Source: Prevotella sp. (GTDB taxonomy: Bacteria > Bacteroidota > Bacteroidia > Bacteroidales > Bacteroidaceae). Taken from it: a stretch of 64,000 nt of DNA. This document shows, piece after piece, positions 35,560 through 43,456 of this stretch. The translations under genes and the position numbers were made by a program. The notes under the pieces were generated by a model, which searched no databases, was not told the origin of the DNA, and worked only from the letters and a program-made list of their open reading frames with translations. Location of the stretch: positions 27,725 through 91,724 of the forward strand of contig SUYH01000012.1 in the NCBI GenBank assembly GCA_015060535.1, given 5' to 3'. Within the stretch, counting starts at the first letter, position 1; every line of letters begins with the position of its first letter.

Positions 35560-35739
35560 GCACTTAACCTGAGGGGCGGTGTCTGGAAAACGGGACCCCT
35601 AGAACACAAATAAGAATGCAACACGCCAGAGCGCGTGCAATGTTATGATGTGTTCTTTAGGATACCTTATCCAGGTCTCCTCTGCTCTATGAACGAACTA
35701 TCCCAAAATAGAGTTTTCCAGACACCTTCGGTTAAGTGC
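35560..35739. repeat. Nested palindromic element, 180 bp
   Basis: The outer arms GCACTTAACC (35560-35569 and 35730-35739) and GGTGTCTGGAAAAC (35578-35591 and 35713-35726) are perfect inverted repeats. Inside them, 35598-35608 pairs imperfectly with 35649-35661, and a small GC-rich hairpin lies around 35620-35640. It resembles a MITE or a large RNA hairpin. The outermost ACTTAAC and GTTAAGT also fit the RYYYAAC/GTTRRRY boxes of integron attC sites, although the span is long for attC. Confidence 0.75.
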
Positions 35740-35789
35740 GTTTCAATAAGCAATGCATCATTAGTCCGGATTTCTCCCCGAACCAACTG

Positions 35790-35797
35790 CAAAAGTA
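35790..35797 (-). promoter_or_regulatory. Probable -7 box of the ssp operon
   Basis: TACTTTTG on the minus strand fits TAnnTTTG, with a weak TTTA at the -33 distance. It places the whole palindrome in the ssp leader. Confidence 0.5.
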
Positions 35798-36009
35798 CAA
35801 AAAATAAATTGAATAATAAACGCTTTTGCACAAAATAACACATTATTTAATAGATTGCAGCGCTACACTTTGCACCTTTAGGTCAAAGAAAGCCCCTATA
35901 AGATGAAATAACGCAAGTGGTAATTTCGCCGATTTTGGGGTTTTTGAAGTCCTAAAAAGTTATTTATATTTAAAAATACGGTGATTTTTTCACGAAATCA
36001 TCCATTAAA

Positions 36010-36041
36010 TTTGCAAAATCGACTTTCTTGTTGTATATTTG
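36010..36041 (+). promoter_or_regulatory. Promoter of the AAA/RloB pair
   Basis: TTTG (36010-36013), 20 bp, TATATTTG (36034-36041); the ATG follows at 36074. Confidence 0.7.
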
Positions 36042-36073
36042 CACTCAAAATTCAATTATTTAATGGTACGACT

Positions 36074-37369
36074 ATGATACAGGAGTTTCAAGTACAGAAT
36101 TTCTATAGCATCAGGGAGCGGCAAACTATTAGTTTTGTGCCGACCAACGATAGTAATATGCGTGGACAATATGTACACGAAGTGGCAGAAGGAGTGGAAC
36201 TCCTGAAGATTGGCATCGTGTATGGTAGTAATGCCAGCGGTAAAACTACCTTGCTCCAAGCCCTGTCGTTTTTCCGTAGCGTTATGCTCAACAAGCCTGA
36301 ATCAAAAAATGAAGGCATGGGATACTTCCCGTTCCTGCTCGACAAACACAGCAGGGATGAGCATTCGCAGATGCAGATGACGTTCTGGCTGAATGCTGAA
36401 AAGTATGTTCTGAGTTTGGAATTCGACAGCAAGCGAATCTACGAAGAATCGCTGATGGTATATACCAGCGCTCGTCCGACCTCTCTTTACAAACGTGTCT
36501 ATCAATCGGAGTCCGACCATACGGAGGTGCTTTTTGGCAATAAGGCTGGTATTGACAAGGCCACTCAGCGTGCTATTGAAGGTAACACAACCAATAATTG
36601 CACGGTGATGGCTGCCTTCGGACAATCGAATGCTCACGTTTCAAAACTGAACGATGTGTTTGATTTCTTCTTTTCCGGCTTACAGAATATCTTGAGCCCA
36701 AGAGACTATCTGTCGTATGATGTTAAAAACGAACTCCGTAACGATAAGGATGGCAAGAAAAAGCGTTTCCTGCTCCAGTTGCTGAAAGCCAGCGATTTCA
36801 ATATCGTTGACATGACGCTCGACGAGCGCGAAGAGCCCATCACTCCTGAAATGGAGAAGACCATCAAGAGTGCTCCGATATCTGAGGAGGCTAAGATTGA
36901 AATGCTTAAGCGCGGTACCATCAAGTTTGATGATATTATGTTCAGACATACTGGTGAGGATGGTGAATACGAGTTGCATGAGAAGCTGGAGTCTGCCGGT
37001 ACGCATCGGTTCTTGGGCATGTCGATTGTGCTGTACTACGTGTTGCATGAGAATAACTTCATCCCCATCGATGAGATTGAGACCAGCATCCACTATGAGC
37101 TGCTTGCTTATTTCATCAAACTGTTCCTGGCCAATAGCGAGGGTTCGTCGCAGTTGCTGATGACCACCCACGACATCAACCTGCTGAATGAGGACTTTAT
37201 TCGCAGGGACATCGTGTGGTTTACCGATAAGAGTAGCCAGGGTGCTACGCAGCTGAAGCGACTCTCTTCACTCGGCCTGCACAAGACGATGAATCCATAC
37301 AACGCCTACAAACAGGGCAAGTTGGTGGACCTGCCTTTCCTCGGAAGTATTTACCTTGAAACAGAGTAA
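36074..37369 (+). CDS. AAA family ATPase, AbiLi/RloA-like
   Basis: This 431-aa AAA15/21-type ATPase has IQEFQVQNFYSIRERQTISF at the start and Walker A GIVYGSNASGKTTLLQAL (about 43-60). Walker B IPIDEIETSIHYEL (about 331-344) and the downstream TTHDINLLN switch follow. It forms a two-gene operon with an RloB-like protein 6 bp downstream. The pair corresponds to AbiL-type and RloAB-type defence modules, in which the ATPase senses infection and the partner acts as a nuclease-like effector. I use the ATG at 36074; an upstream extension to 35981 lies across the promoter. Confidence 0.85.
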   Translation: MIQEFQVQNFYSIRERQTISFVPTNDSNMRGQYVHEVAEGVELLKIGIVYGSNASGKTTLLQALSFFRSVMLNKPESKNEGMGYFPFLLDKHSRDEHSQMQMTFWLNAEKYVLSLEFDSKRIYEESLMVYTSARPTSLYKRVYQSESDHTEVLFGNKAGIDKATQRAIEGNTTNNCTVMAAFGQSNAHVSKLNDVFDFFFSGLQNILSPRDYLSYDVKNELRNDKDGKKKRFLLQLLKASDFNIVDMTLDEREEPITPEMEKTIKSAPISEEAKIEMLKRGTIKFDDIMFRHTGEDGEYELHEKLESAGTHRFLGMSIVLYYVLHENNFIPIDEIETSIHYELLAYFIKLFLANSEGSSQLLMTTHDINLLNEDFIRRDIVWFTDKSSQGATQLKRLSSLGLHKTMNPYNAYKQGKLVDLPFLGSIYLETE

Positions 37370-37375
37370 CGACGC

Positions 37376-38194
37376 ATGGCAGTAAAGAAGAGTATAGCAA
37401 TCATAGGCGAGGGAGAAACCGAGTGGTGGTACTTTGAAACCCTGCGCGTGGCTTGCCGCTATAAGTTCAAGGTGGCTCCCGACTTCCCCCAGCATTCGGA
37501 CATTCCTCACATGGCAAAACTGGCGGAGGACTATGTAAAGCGCGAGACTGACTACGTGGTTTGTCTGGTGGATATGGATCGTCTGCTCAGGGTGCCTGCA
37601 GAAATGGCAACTTATCAGAAGTTAAAGAAGAAAAGCAGTCGGAATGTGATTTGGATTGAGACCAACCCGTGTACCGAGTTCTGGTTCCTGCTTCACTTTC
37701 TACCACAGCTTACCTCCAAGCATTATGAGACATGCGAGGATGTGCTGCCCGACTTGCAGCATTATATGCCTGGGTATGAGAAGACGGCACGCTATTTCAA
37801 GAAGAACAATCTGTACAAGTACCTGACGGAGAATGGTGACTTAGGGCGGGCCATCAGTTACGCCGAGGAACTAACCCGATTGAGCGAGGCATCGCCCGAG
37901 GACAGAATAGCATACAGCCAGATGCATTTGGTGTTTAAGCTGATAAAGTCGATGGATGAAGAGGAGGCTGATAAAAATGAGCAAAAAACGGAAAACCGAA
38001 ATCGAAACGAGGAAAATCGGAGGCAAATCGTCGATTTTGTCTCCGATAACGAGATTTCAGATGTTAAATCCATATCGAAAGCCATCGGACTTAAACTCTC
38101 AAGAACCCGCGACTACCTCAAACAACTCGTGGAAGAAGGTGTCCTTGAGATAGAGGGTGAGTATAAGAATAGGAAGTATAAGATAAAGAAGTAA
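37376..38194 (+). CDS. RloB-like effector with C-terminal winged helix
   Basis: This 272-aa RloB-family protein has IIGEGETEWWYFETLRV (about 9-25), CLVDMDRLL (about 63-71) and NPCTEFWFLLHF (about 99-110), the TOPRIM-like acidic residues of the family. After about residue 195 comes a charged linker and a winged helix-turn-helix (IVDFVSDNEIS...RDYLKQLVEEGVLEIEG). RloB and AbiLii proteins usually end after the TOPRIM-like domain, so this tail is an addition, possibly an autoregulatory DNA-binding module. Confidence 0.85.
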   Translation: MAVKKSIAIIGEGETEWWYFETLRVACRYKFKVAPDFPQHSDIPHMAKLAEDYVKRETDYVVCLVDMDRLLRVPAEMATYQKLKKKSSRNVIWIETNPCTEFWFLLHFLPQLTSKHYETCEDVLPDLQHYMPGYEKTARYFKKNNLYKYLTENGDLGRAISYAEELTRLSEASPEDRIAYSQMHLVFKLIKSMDEEEADKNEQKTENRNRNEENRRQIVDFVSDNEISDVKSISKAIGLKLSRTRDYLKQLVEEGVLEIEGEYKNRKYKIKK

Positions 38195-38209
38195 AGATAA
38201 TACATAATA

Positions 38210-39835
38210 ATGACAGATACTCTGCTCGATAAAATTTCAAAGCATTCCAATAATACTTATATTACTGATGCCTGGCTTACTGGTCAGACAGGTGAGATTG
38301 TTGACCTTAAAGGCGATTGCATTTTCAGATTTGTAGATTACGATACTGAGGGCGAACTCAGGATAAAGTATATAACAGAAGAGAGCCAACTCTCATGCCC
38401 TATAGTAGCTTGTGGGTTTGTTGGGTATTGGTTACACAAAAAAGACACAGAAGGTACAAAAGCTATATTTGATGGTTACTATGAATTGTGTTTAAAGAAT
38501 TATGAGAAAGCACACGAATGCGATGACGATGCTTGGGAAAGAGATCTTAAAAAGGAGTTTGTATGCCGCCATCATGTGCCAACAGAAAAGAAAAAGATAA
38601 AAGCATCCGAGGCTCTATTTCCCTACATTACCGAAAGCGACCAAAAGAAAGTCAAAAGCATCATGGCTAACTATCTGAAATATGCTAATTCAAAGCGAAT
38701 AGAACTTTATCCAGAAGAAGAATCGCCTCAAAACGACAATTCCGACTTTGAGCATCTGAAAGTGTGGGAAGATAATCCAGACCTAAAATATTACCTGTCG
38801 GATAAGCATTGGAATTCCCATGTCAATCAATTACTATACGCATATCTTACTTCTCGTTATAAAGGTAATGAGGTTGGCGTATATATAAATTTGGGACTTC
38901 TCAATGGTTCGGCATTTAAAATTGACTATAACCAAATCTACGGAGTGATGTTCAATGAAGCATATAGTTTTTGTCGCTATGTACTAACTACTCCTGTCCC
39001 TGAAACTGAAATTACCTTTCTGGAAAGTAAGGCAGAATCATTGTGCTCAGTAAAAATAGCAAAACCTATTATTGCATATAATATATTGGTCATGACTGGC
39101 CTTATTCTTTGCTTTTCCAATGATCAGAATGAAGTTGTGGGCAGGTTTTTGAACCGTCTTTCTGGTTATAATCATACTCACTATTTCGGTGATGAATTTC
39201 ATCATTTTGAAAATTATATCAAGATTGGGTTGAATGTCGTTGCAGGTATCATGATTGACGGTCAACTTCAACATCCGGGGAAATTACGTCCAGGATATGA
39301 CTATAAAGGACATGACGAGTATCTGCGCAAGACTTTACCTTGGTATAGAGTATCAGCTGAAATGTTTGAGAAAAGAGTAGAGAAGTCGAGTAGCAAAACG
39401 AACGAAATTGAGAAAATCCTAAATGAAATTCTTAACAAGGTTGAAGAGCAGACAGAAATGATTCGAAAATTAGAGCCATGCTCTTATTCGAACCACCAGC
39501 AAAGAAGTTCTGCCGGACAATCAAAGCCTGGTAGAAAACAAACGAAATTTACAGATTATATCATAAGCAAGGAAGATTACGATAACGTTATTGGCATTAT
39601 AAACAAACACATCGTTAAAGACAATCCACAACAGGTTGCTCTAGTCATTATTGGAGGCATAGAAGCAGGCAAAATTCGGCAAGACGTAACAGCCCCAAGT
39701 ATTGAAAAAGAATTTGGTGTGAACCGAAATTCAGTAAAGCCGTATCTGACGAACTACAGGACAACAAGAGGCAAGCCAAATCCTACCTTCTCAGAAACAG
39801 AATTACAGCCTTTTAAAGATTTTTTTATAGAGTAG
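38210..39835 (+). CDS. Unknown 541-aa protein of the island
   Basis: This large soluble protein matches no family I recognise. The N-terminal region (about 1-165) is followed by a mixed central domain with a short hydrophobic segment (AYNILVMTGLILCFS, about 288-302). A coiled coil of about 30 residues lies near 390-425 (EIEKILNEILNKVEEQTEM). The C-terminal domain contains a helix-turn-helix-like IEKEFGVNRNSVKPYLTNYR (about 501-520). It starts 15 bp after the RloB-like gene and ends at a strong terminator, so it is probably a third gene of that operon. Confidence 0.75.
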   Translation: MTDTLLDKISKHSNNTYITDAWLTGQTGEIVDLKGDCIFRFVDYDTEGELRIKYITEESQLSCPIVACGFVGYWLHKKDTEGTKAIFDGYYELCLKNYEKAHECDDDAWERDLKKEFVCRHHVPTEKKKIKASEALFPYITESDQKKVKSIMANYLKYANSKRIELYPEEESPQNDNSDFEHLKVWEDNPDLKYYLSDKHWNSHVNQLLYAYLTSRYKGNEVGVYINLGLLNGSAFKIDYNQIYGVMFNEAYSFCRYVLTTPVPETEITFLESKAESLCSVKIAKPIIAYNILVMTGLILCFSNDQNEVVGRFLNRLSGYNHTHYFGDEFHHFENYIKIGLNVVAGIMIDGQLQHPGKLRPGYDYKGHDEYLRKTLPWYRVSAEMFEKRVEKSSSKTNEIEKILNEILNKVEEQTEMIRKLEPCSYSNHQQRSSAGQSKPGRKQTKFTDYIISKEDYDNVIGIINKHIVKDNPQQVALVIIGGIEAGKIRQDVTAPSIEKEFGVNRNSVKPYLTNYRTTRGKPNPTFSETELQPFKDFFIE

Positions 39836-39858
39836 AAATAGGTCAAAACCTTATACGA

Positions 39859-39916
39859 GAATAGCGATAGATATACGGCAATATTAGCGTGTATTTATCG
39901 CTATTCATTTTTTTTG
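39859..39916 (+). terminator. Terminator after the 541-aa gene
   Basis: A 19-bp stem with two mismatches (39859-39877 with 39888-39906) and 10-nt loop is followed by eight T. Confidence 0.85.
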
Positions 39917-39944
39917 CTGCGCAGTTTAAATTGCCGTAATTTTG
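39913..39944 (+). promoter_or_regulatory. Promoter of the primase module
   Basis: TTTG (39913-39916, within the preceding terminator's T-run), 20 bp, TAATTTTG (39937-39944). Transcription should start near 39950. Confidence 0.7.
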
Positions 39945-39950
39945 CAGCAC

Positions 39951-40051
39951 CAACAACGGCGGAAAAGGCCAAGCGTAGACCGAAGGCGTCTCACATCCAA
40001 AGTTGTTTGGGAGGGAACCTGCGGTGAGACCAGGCATTCCCCGAAAAACAA
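39951..40051 (+). ncRNA. Candidate structured leader with H-type pseudoknot
   Basis: Between the promoter and the ATG at 40056, GTCTCAC (39988-39994) pairs with GTGAGAC (40024-40030). Within that loop GTTGTT (40002-40007) pairs with AACAAC (39952-39957), giving a pseudoknot. The segment is much more GC-rich than its surroundings. No known riboswitch was recognised; candidate only. Confidence 0.4.
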
Positions 40052-40055
40052 AATT

Positions 40056-40550
40056 ATGACTTTTAAAAAATTAAAACACAGCATTGAGGCAGGTTCAAGA
40101 AAACAAGCAAGCGAACCTCGCCGTTTAAGCGAAGTACTTAATGAGTATTTTGCTGGTAATTCACCTTTGGCTCGTGCCTACAGAGACCGTCTGTTTGAGG
40201 ACATCTTCCCACACACAGAGCCGTGCTGTGAGTTGAAACTTCTGACTCGTCAGCCTGGCCGTCTGAATGAGGGAACGATGCTCGATGGCATCATCGCTCG
40301 CGATGGCGACGAACGCTATGTGTTTGTTGAGAAGGCTCATGAGAAGAAAGTGACGACGGTTAGACGCAACCCTGTTATTTACTCAGGTGGCTGTATCAAC
40401 GTTCACAGATTGGCTGATGGTACGTTGCGTTTGGAGTTCAACCGTCCACGCTTCTACCCAGACTTCTCTTTCCGCGATTTCTGCTTGGCAGCAGCCCAAG
40501 AGTTGCTGACTATTGCTCGACTTTTAGGAGAGGAGGATTCGGAAGGGTAG
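40056..40550 (+). CDS. Unknown protein at the head of the primase module
   Basis: This 164-aa basic N-terminus (MTFKKLKHSIEAGSRKQ) is followed by a globular domain with LSEVLNEYFAGNSPLARAYRDRLF, CELKLLTRQPGRLNEG and LEFNRPRFYPDFSFRDFCL. I do not recognise a named family, though similar small proteins accompany DUF3987/primase clusters in Bacteroidetes. I chose the ATG at 40056; an extension to 39942 would cross the structured leader. Separated from the DUF3987 gene by 217 bp that holds a palindrome. Confidence 0.7.
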   Translation: MTFKKLKHSIEAGSRKQASEPRRLSEVLNEYFAGNSPLARAYRDRLFEDIFPHTEPCCELKLLTRQPGRLNEGTMLDGIIARDGDERYVFVEKAHEKKVTTVRRNPVIYSGGCINVHRLADGTLRLEFNRPRFYPDFSFRDFCLAAAQELLTIARLLGEEDSEG

Positions 40551-40570
40551 CCAAGTAAGGAATATCAAAA

Positions 40571-40718
40571 TCTCAATAATCTCAAATCTCAATAACACAA
40601 TTGTAATCACATCTCTTCTTTATATGTTCTACAACTAATTAATAATCAAATATATAGAATAAATATGAAGGATGTGATGACAGCAAAATTAAATAATTGA
40701 GATTTGAGATTTGAGATA
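40571..40718. repeat. Imperfect palindrome with heptamer ends
   Basis: Perfect 13-bp inverted ends (40581-40593 and 40696-40708) are built of TCTCAAA/TTGAGAT heptamers. Inside, ATCACATC (40615 region) pairs with GATGTGAT (40673 region), extending into a longer imperfect stem. MITE-like in form; no coding capacity. Confidence 0.6.
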
Positions 40719-40767
40719 GCGAAGACAACTGACAGTATTAAGTAAATAATTAAAAGATTAAAAGACA

Positions 40768-42087
40768 ATGACTTACGATATTTTTTCATCCAACCCACCA
40801 CAGGAACCCTGCACAGGCCGTGGTACTGAGTTCCTTAAGTTTTTTACTTCAAAGGCTTCTGCTAAGATGCGACAGCCGTTGAAGCCATCGGCTTTTCCTG
40901 CCGTGTCAGCACATGTCCCCTCAGAAGTGAAGATGAAGTACAGCGACGGCAAATACTATGAGATAGGTGCCGGACAACTTAGTCATCTGATTGGAGTATC
41001 GGGTATAGGTAAGCGCGAGCAGAGCCATCTGGTCGGTGCAACATGTCGCGACTTTGAAGCTCACGACACAGCGGAGTTTCAGCGACTGGCTCTATGGTCA
41101 TCCCAGATGAAGTCACGTGCCGCAAATAGAGCAAAGCCAGAGCGTCCGACTGATATTTACTTCCTCTACCCACCCGAAGACATCACGAAGCCTGCTTTCG
41201 CTCAGAACTGCCAAGCTCTGGAGCAGAACGGCGGTCTTACTCAGTATATCAATCTGAGTGAGTGCGAAGCCGCCACTCGTATAGCGGGTAGCAAGAGCCA
41301 GATGAGTGTGCTCATCAGGAATGCCTTCGATGTTGAGCGTGGCGGTGGTCAGCTTCGTGCCTCAGAGAGCGGTATAAGTGCCAACCCGGTTATTCGCCTC
41401 TGCATGACCATGAGTTCGACGCCTGAAGTGGCTCAGGCCTTCTACAAGCGCGATATGCGTAATGGTTTCTTCTCACGTATCAATATTGCCTACGTGCCTC
41501 GCGGAGAACGTATTGGCAAGATTCCCAAACAGAAGGATTACGATGAAGACTATTTCGCCACGATGGATATGTATTTACAAAAGTTGAAGACGGCCCGTGG
41601 TAGCTTCTGCGTGAAACAGCTCAACAAGGTGGCTGACCAGTTGGCAGAGGAGATGGTTGACCTGGCTAACCTTGCAGATTCAGACGACCTATTCGAAATC
41701 TCGCACAGAAGCATTTTTTCAAGTTGGAAGAAAGCCGCCGTCCTGTGGTTGCTGAACGACCAAACATACACTCGTAGCATAGGTGAATGGATGGTGTATT
41801 TCTGCTACTATGACCTATGGGCTCGCTTACAGGTGTTCGACCAGATGATTTCACCAGGTGATGTTCAGACCGATAACGCACATAAGCGTGGTCAGGTGAA
41901 TATGTTGGAGAGCCTGCCTAATCCCTTCTCTGAGCAGCAGTTGGAGAACCTGCGCATTAGTTTGGGCAAGAGTAAGGAAGGAACGAAGCACCAGATTTCC
42001 GTTTGGGTCAACAGAAACTTCGTGGCTTACTCAAACCAGACTGGACTGTATTCTAAGACTGAAGAGTACCTAAAAGGTAAATCGTAA
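40768..42087 (+). CDS. DUF3987-like protein with degenerate P-loop
   Basis: This 439-aa protein looks like the DUF3987 family of primase/helicase-associated ATPase-like proteins common in Bacteroidetes islands. The would-be Walker A reads GVSGIGKREQ, with Arg in place of the usual Ser/Thr, so ATP binding is doubtful. Later parts (SGISANPVIRLCMTMSSTPE; DMRNGFFSRINIAYVPRG) fit the helicase-like core. It is followed after 3 bp by the primase gene. Confidence 0.75.
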   Translation: MTYDIFSSNPPQEPCTGRGTEFLKFFTSKASAKMRQPLKPSAFPAVSAHVPSEVKMKYSDGKYYEIGAGQLSHLIGVSGIGKREQSHLVGATCRDFEAHDTAEFQRLALWSSQMKSRAANRAKPERPTDIYFLYPPEDITKPAFAQNCQALEQNGGLTQYINLSECEAATRIAGSKSQMSVLIRNAFDVERGGGQLRASESGISANPVIRLCMTMSSTPEVAQAFYKRDMRNGFFSRINIAYVPRGERIGKIPKQKDYDEDYFATMDMYLQKLKTARGSFCVKQLNKVADQLAEEMVDLANLADSDDLFEISHRSIFSSWKKAAVLWLLNDQTYTRSIGEWMVYFCYYDLWARLQVFDQMISPGDVQTDNAHKRGQVNMLESLPNPFSEQQLENLRISLGKSKEGTKHQISVWVNRNFVAYSNQTGLYSKTEEYLKGKS

Positions 42088-42090
42088 GCT

Positions 42091-43023
42091 ATGGATAGAA
42101 TGGAAATTGAAAAGCTTCGCTTGCTCCCGTCAGAGGGAGCAGCGAAGCGCCTAGGATTTACGGTTAAACACCACAAAGCTTTGTGTCCTTTTCACTCTGA
42201 CCACAAGCCATCGTTGACATTCAAGAAAAACAAGTGGAAATGCTGGAGTTGTGGGGAAGATGGAGATACGATCAGCTTGGTACAGAAAGTGCTTCATAAG
42301 GACTTTCTCGATGCTTGCCGTTGGCTGGCTGATGAAAACAACATCATCCTGACGGAATATAAGCCTGAGGAAGACAGACCTCCGAAGCCGTTTGATGCAC
42401 AGCGTTATGAGCGGTTCTTTGAGCGCCCTTGGCTGAACGACGAGGCGAGGAAGTTTCTCTTTGATGAGCGTAGGCTTGACCCAAGAGTTGTGCGCTGGTG
42501 CCGCCTGACATCGTGGAAAGACAAGCAGGGCGTACCTTGGTTACAGACTCCATATTTCTCCCGTGAGAACAAGTTGATAGGTATCCAGAACCGCAATCTC
42601 AACTGGTCTAAAGAGCAAGAGACGCAAGGGGAACAAGAGGTGCCTCGTTTCCGCTTTCCGATGGGGTCGCAATGTAATCTCTATGGGTTGCCGGTATTGA
42701 ATCTTCTCAGACCTGGCGAAACGCTCTTCATTACTGAAGGTTGCTCAGATTGTTGGGCTATGCTCTCGGCTGGTCATAAAGCCATCGCCATTCCATCTGC
42801 CACGTTGCTGAGCAAAAAGGATAAGGAGATTCTCTCAACTCTACACTCTCAACTCTTAACAAAATTTGAGATGTGGCCAGATAACGATGCGCCTGGTGAA
42901 CGTCTGTTCCTGCAATTGCAAGAGGTGTTGCCCTCGTTGGTGCGCCATCAGTTGCCCGTTGGCTGCAAGGACTATAGCGATTACTATGTTTCCGTCAAGA
43001 GAAAGGAGGCCGACCATGGATAA
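42091..43023 (+). CDS. CHC2 zinc-finger/TOPRIM primase-like protein
   Basis: This 310-aa DnaG-type primase has an N-terminal CHC2 zinc finger (CPFHSDHKPSL...CWSCGEDGD, about 31-56). A TOPRIM-like domain follows, with TLFITEGCSDCWAML (about 211) and the DxD of WPDNDAPGERL (about 264). A stretch reading ILSTLHSQLLTKF at about 248-260 is encoded by 7-bp repeats. The full RNA polymerase core of cellular DnaG is not evident, so it may act with the DUF3987 protein. Overlaps the DUF4248 gene by 8 bp. Confidence 0.85.
   Translation: MDRMEIEKLRLLPSEGAAKRLGFTVKHHKALCPFHSDHKPSLTFKKNKWKCWSCGEDGDTISLVQKVLHKDFLDACRWLADENNIILTEYKPEEDRPPKPFDAQRYERFFERPWLNDEARKFLFDERRLDPRVVRWCRLTSWKDKQGVPWLQTPYFSRENKLIGIQNRNLNWSKEQETQGEQEVPRFRFPMGSQCNLYGLPVLNLLRPGETLFITEGCSDCWAMLSAGHKAIAIPSATLLSKKDKEILSTLHSQLLTKFEMWPDNDAPGERLFLQLQEVLPSLVRHQLPVGCKDYSDYYVSVKRKEADHG
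42833..42860. repeat. Four 7-bp TCTCAAC-type repeats inside the primase gene
   Basis: Heptamers TCTCAAC, TCTACAC, TCTCAAC and TCTTAAC, in the TOPRIM domain just before the DxD motif, keep the frame open. Confidence 0.75.
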
Positions 43024-43234
43024 GTTTACGATAAAAGCATACAGCAAAAAAGAACTGGCCTTGATGTACTTTCCCGACAGCAGCCCACGCACGGCCGTGA
43101 GCCACCTGATGAACTGGATTCGTCGCTGCACCCAACTTTGGGAACAACTGCAAGAGACTGGCTACGAAACCACCTGCAAGACGTTTACGCCCCGACAGGT
43201 AAGAGCCATCGTCGACCAGTTGGGAGAACCATAG
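43016..43234 (+). CDS. DUF4248 family protein
   Basis: This 72-aa protein matches DUF4248: KAYSKKELALMYFPDSSPRTA and the C-terminal FTPRQVRAIVDQLGEP. The ATG at 43016 has the Shine-Dalgarno AAAGGAGG 7 nt upstream, unusual for this genome, and overlaps the primase end by 8 bp. Function unknown; the family is found beside HU-like genes, and its form suggests a small DNA-binding or adaptor protein. Confidence 0.85.
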   Translation: MDKFTIKAYSKKELALMYFPDSSPRTAVSHLMNWIRRCTQLWEQLQETGYETTCKTFTPRQVRAIVDQLGEP

Positions 43235-43294
43235 AAAAGTCCAGAAATCGCACGACATCGCCAGCCATCCTCAGAACGGTGGCGGCGAATGTCG

Positions 43295-43302
43295 TAACTT
43301 TG
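43295..43302 (+). promoter_or_regulatory. -7 box of the HU-like gene
   Basis: TAACTTTG matches TAnnTTTG. The leader would be about 150 nt and contains the three 23-bp repeats. No good -33 element. Confidence 0.5.
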
Positions 43303-43337
43303 TAGTGTCTTAGAAAGCAGGCCGTCGGGCTTGCATT

Positions 43338-43406
43338 TGCAGACTCTCCGAGGCAACACTTGCAGACTCCCGGGAACCGCACGTGCAGACTCCAGAGGCA
43401 GCAAAA
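43338..43406. repeat. Three 23-bp direct repeats upstream of the HU-like gene
   Basis: TGCAGACTC occurs at 43338, 43361 and 43384, spaced exactly 23 bp, each followed by a similar GC-rich tail. The spacing, near two helical turns, would suit a protein bound on one DNA face. Confidence 0.8.
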
Positions 43407-43456
43407 ACGAGACAAAAAAATTATTCAATGGTTTAACAATTAAAATGTAAAGAGTT

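Larger units (their letters stand above)
35493..36073. other. Divergent regulatory region between ssp and the AAA/RloB pair
   Basis: Gene-free stretch with a minus-strand promoter (35790-35797), a plus-strand promoter (36010-36041) and a 180-bp nested palindrome (35560-35739). A 67-codon frame at 35635-35838 lacks any coding signature and runs through the palindrome, so I leave it out. Confidence 0.7.

Noticed and set aside
35560..35739. Integron attC site as a firm call
   Set aside because: The terminal boxes fit, but the span is longer than usual and no integrase is in the window; left as a palindrome of unknown type.
35635..35838. 67-aa plus-strand frame in the ssp leader
   Set aside because: It spans one arm of the palindrome and a promoter, with no coding signature.
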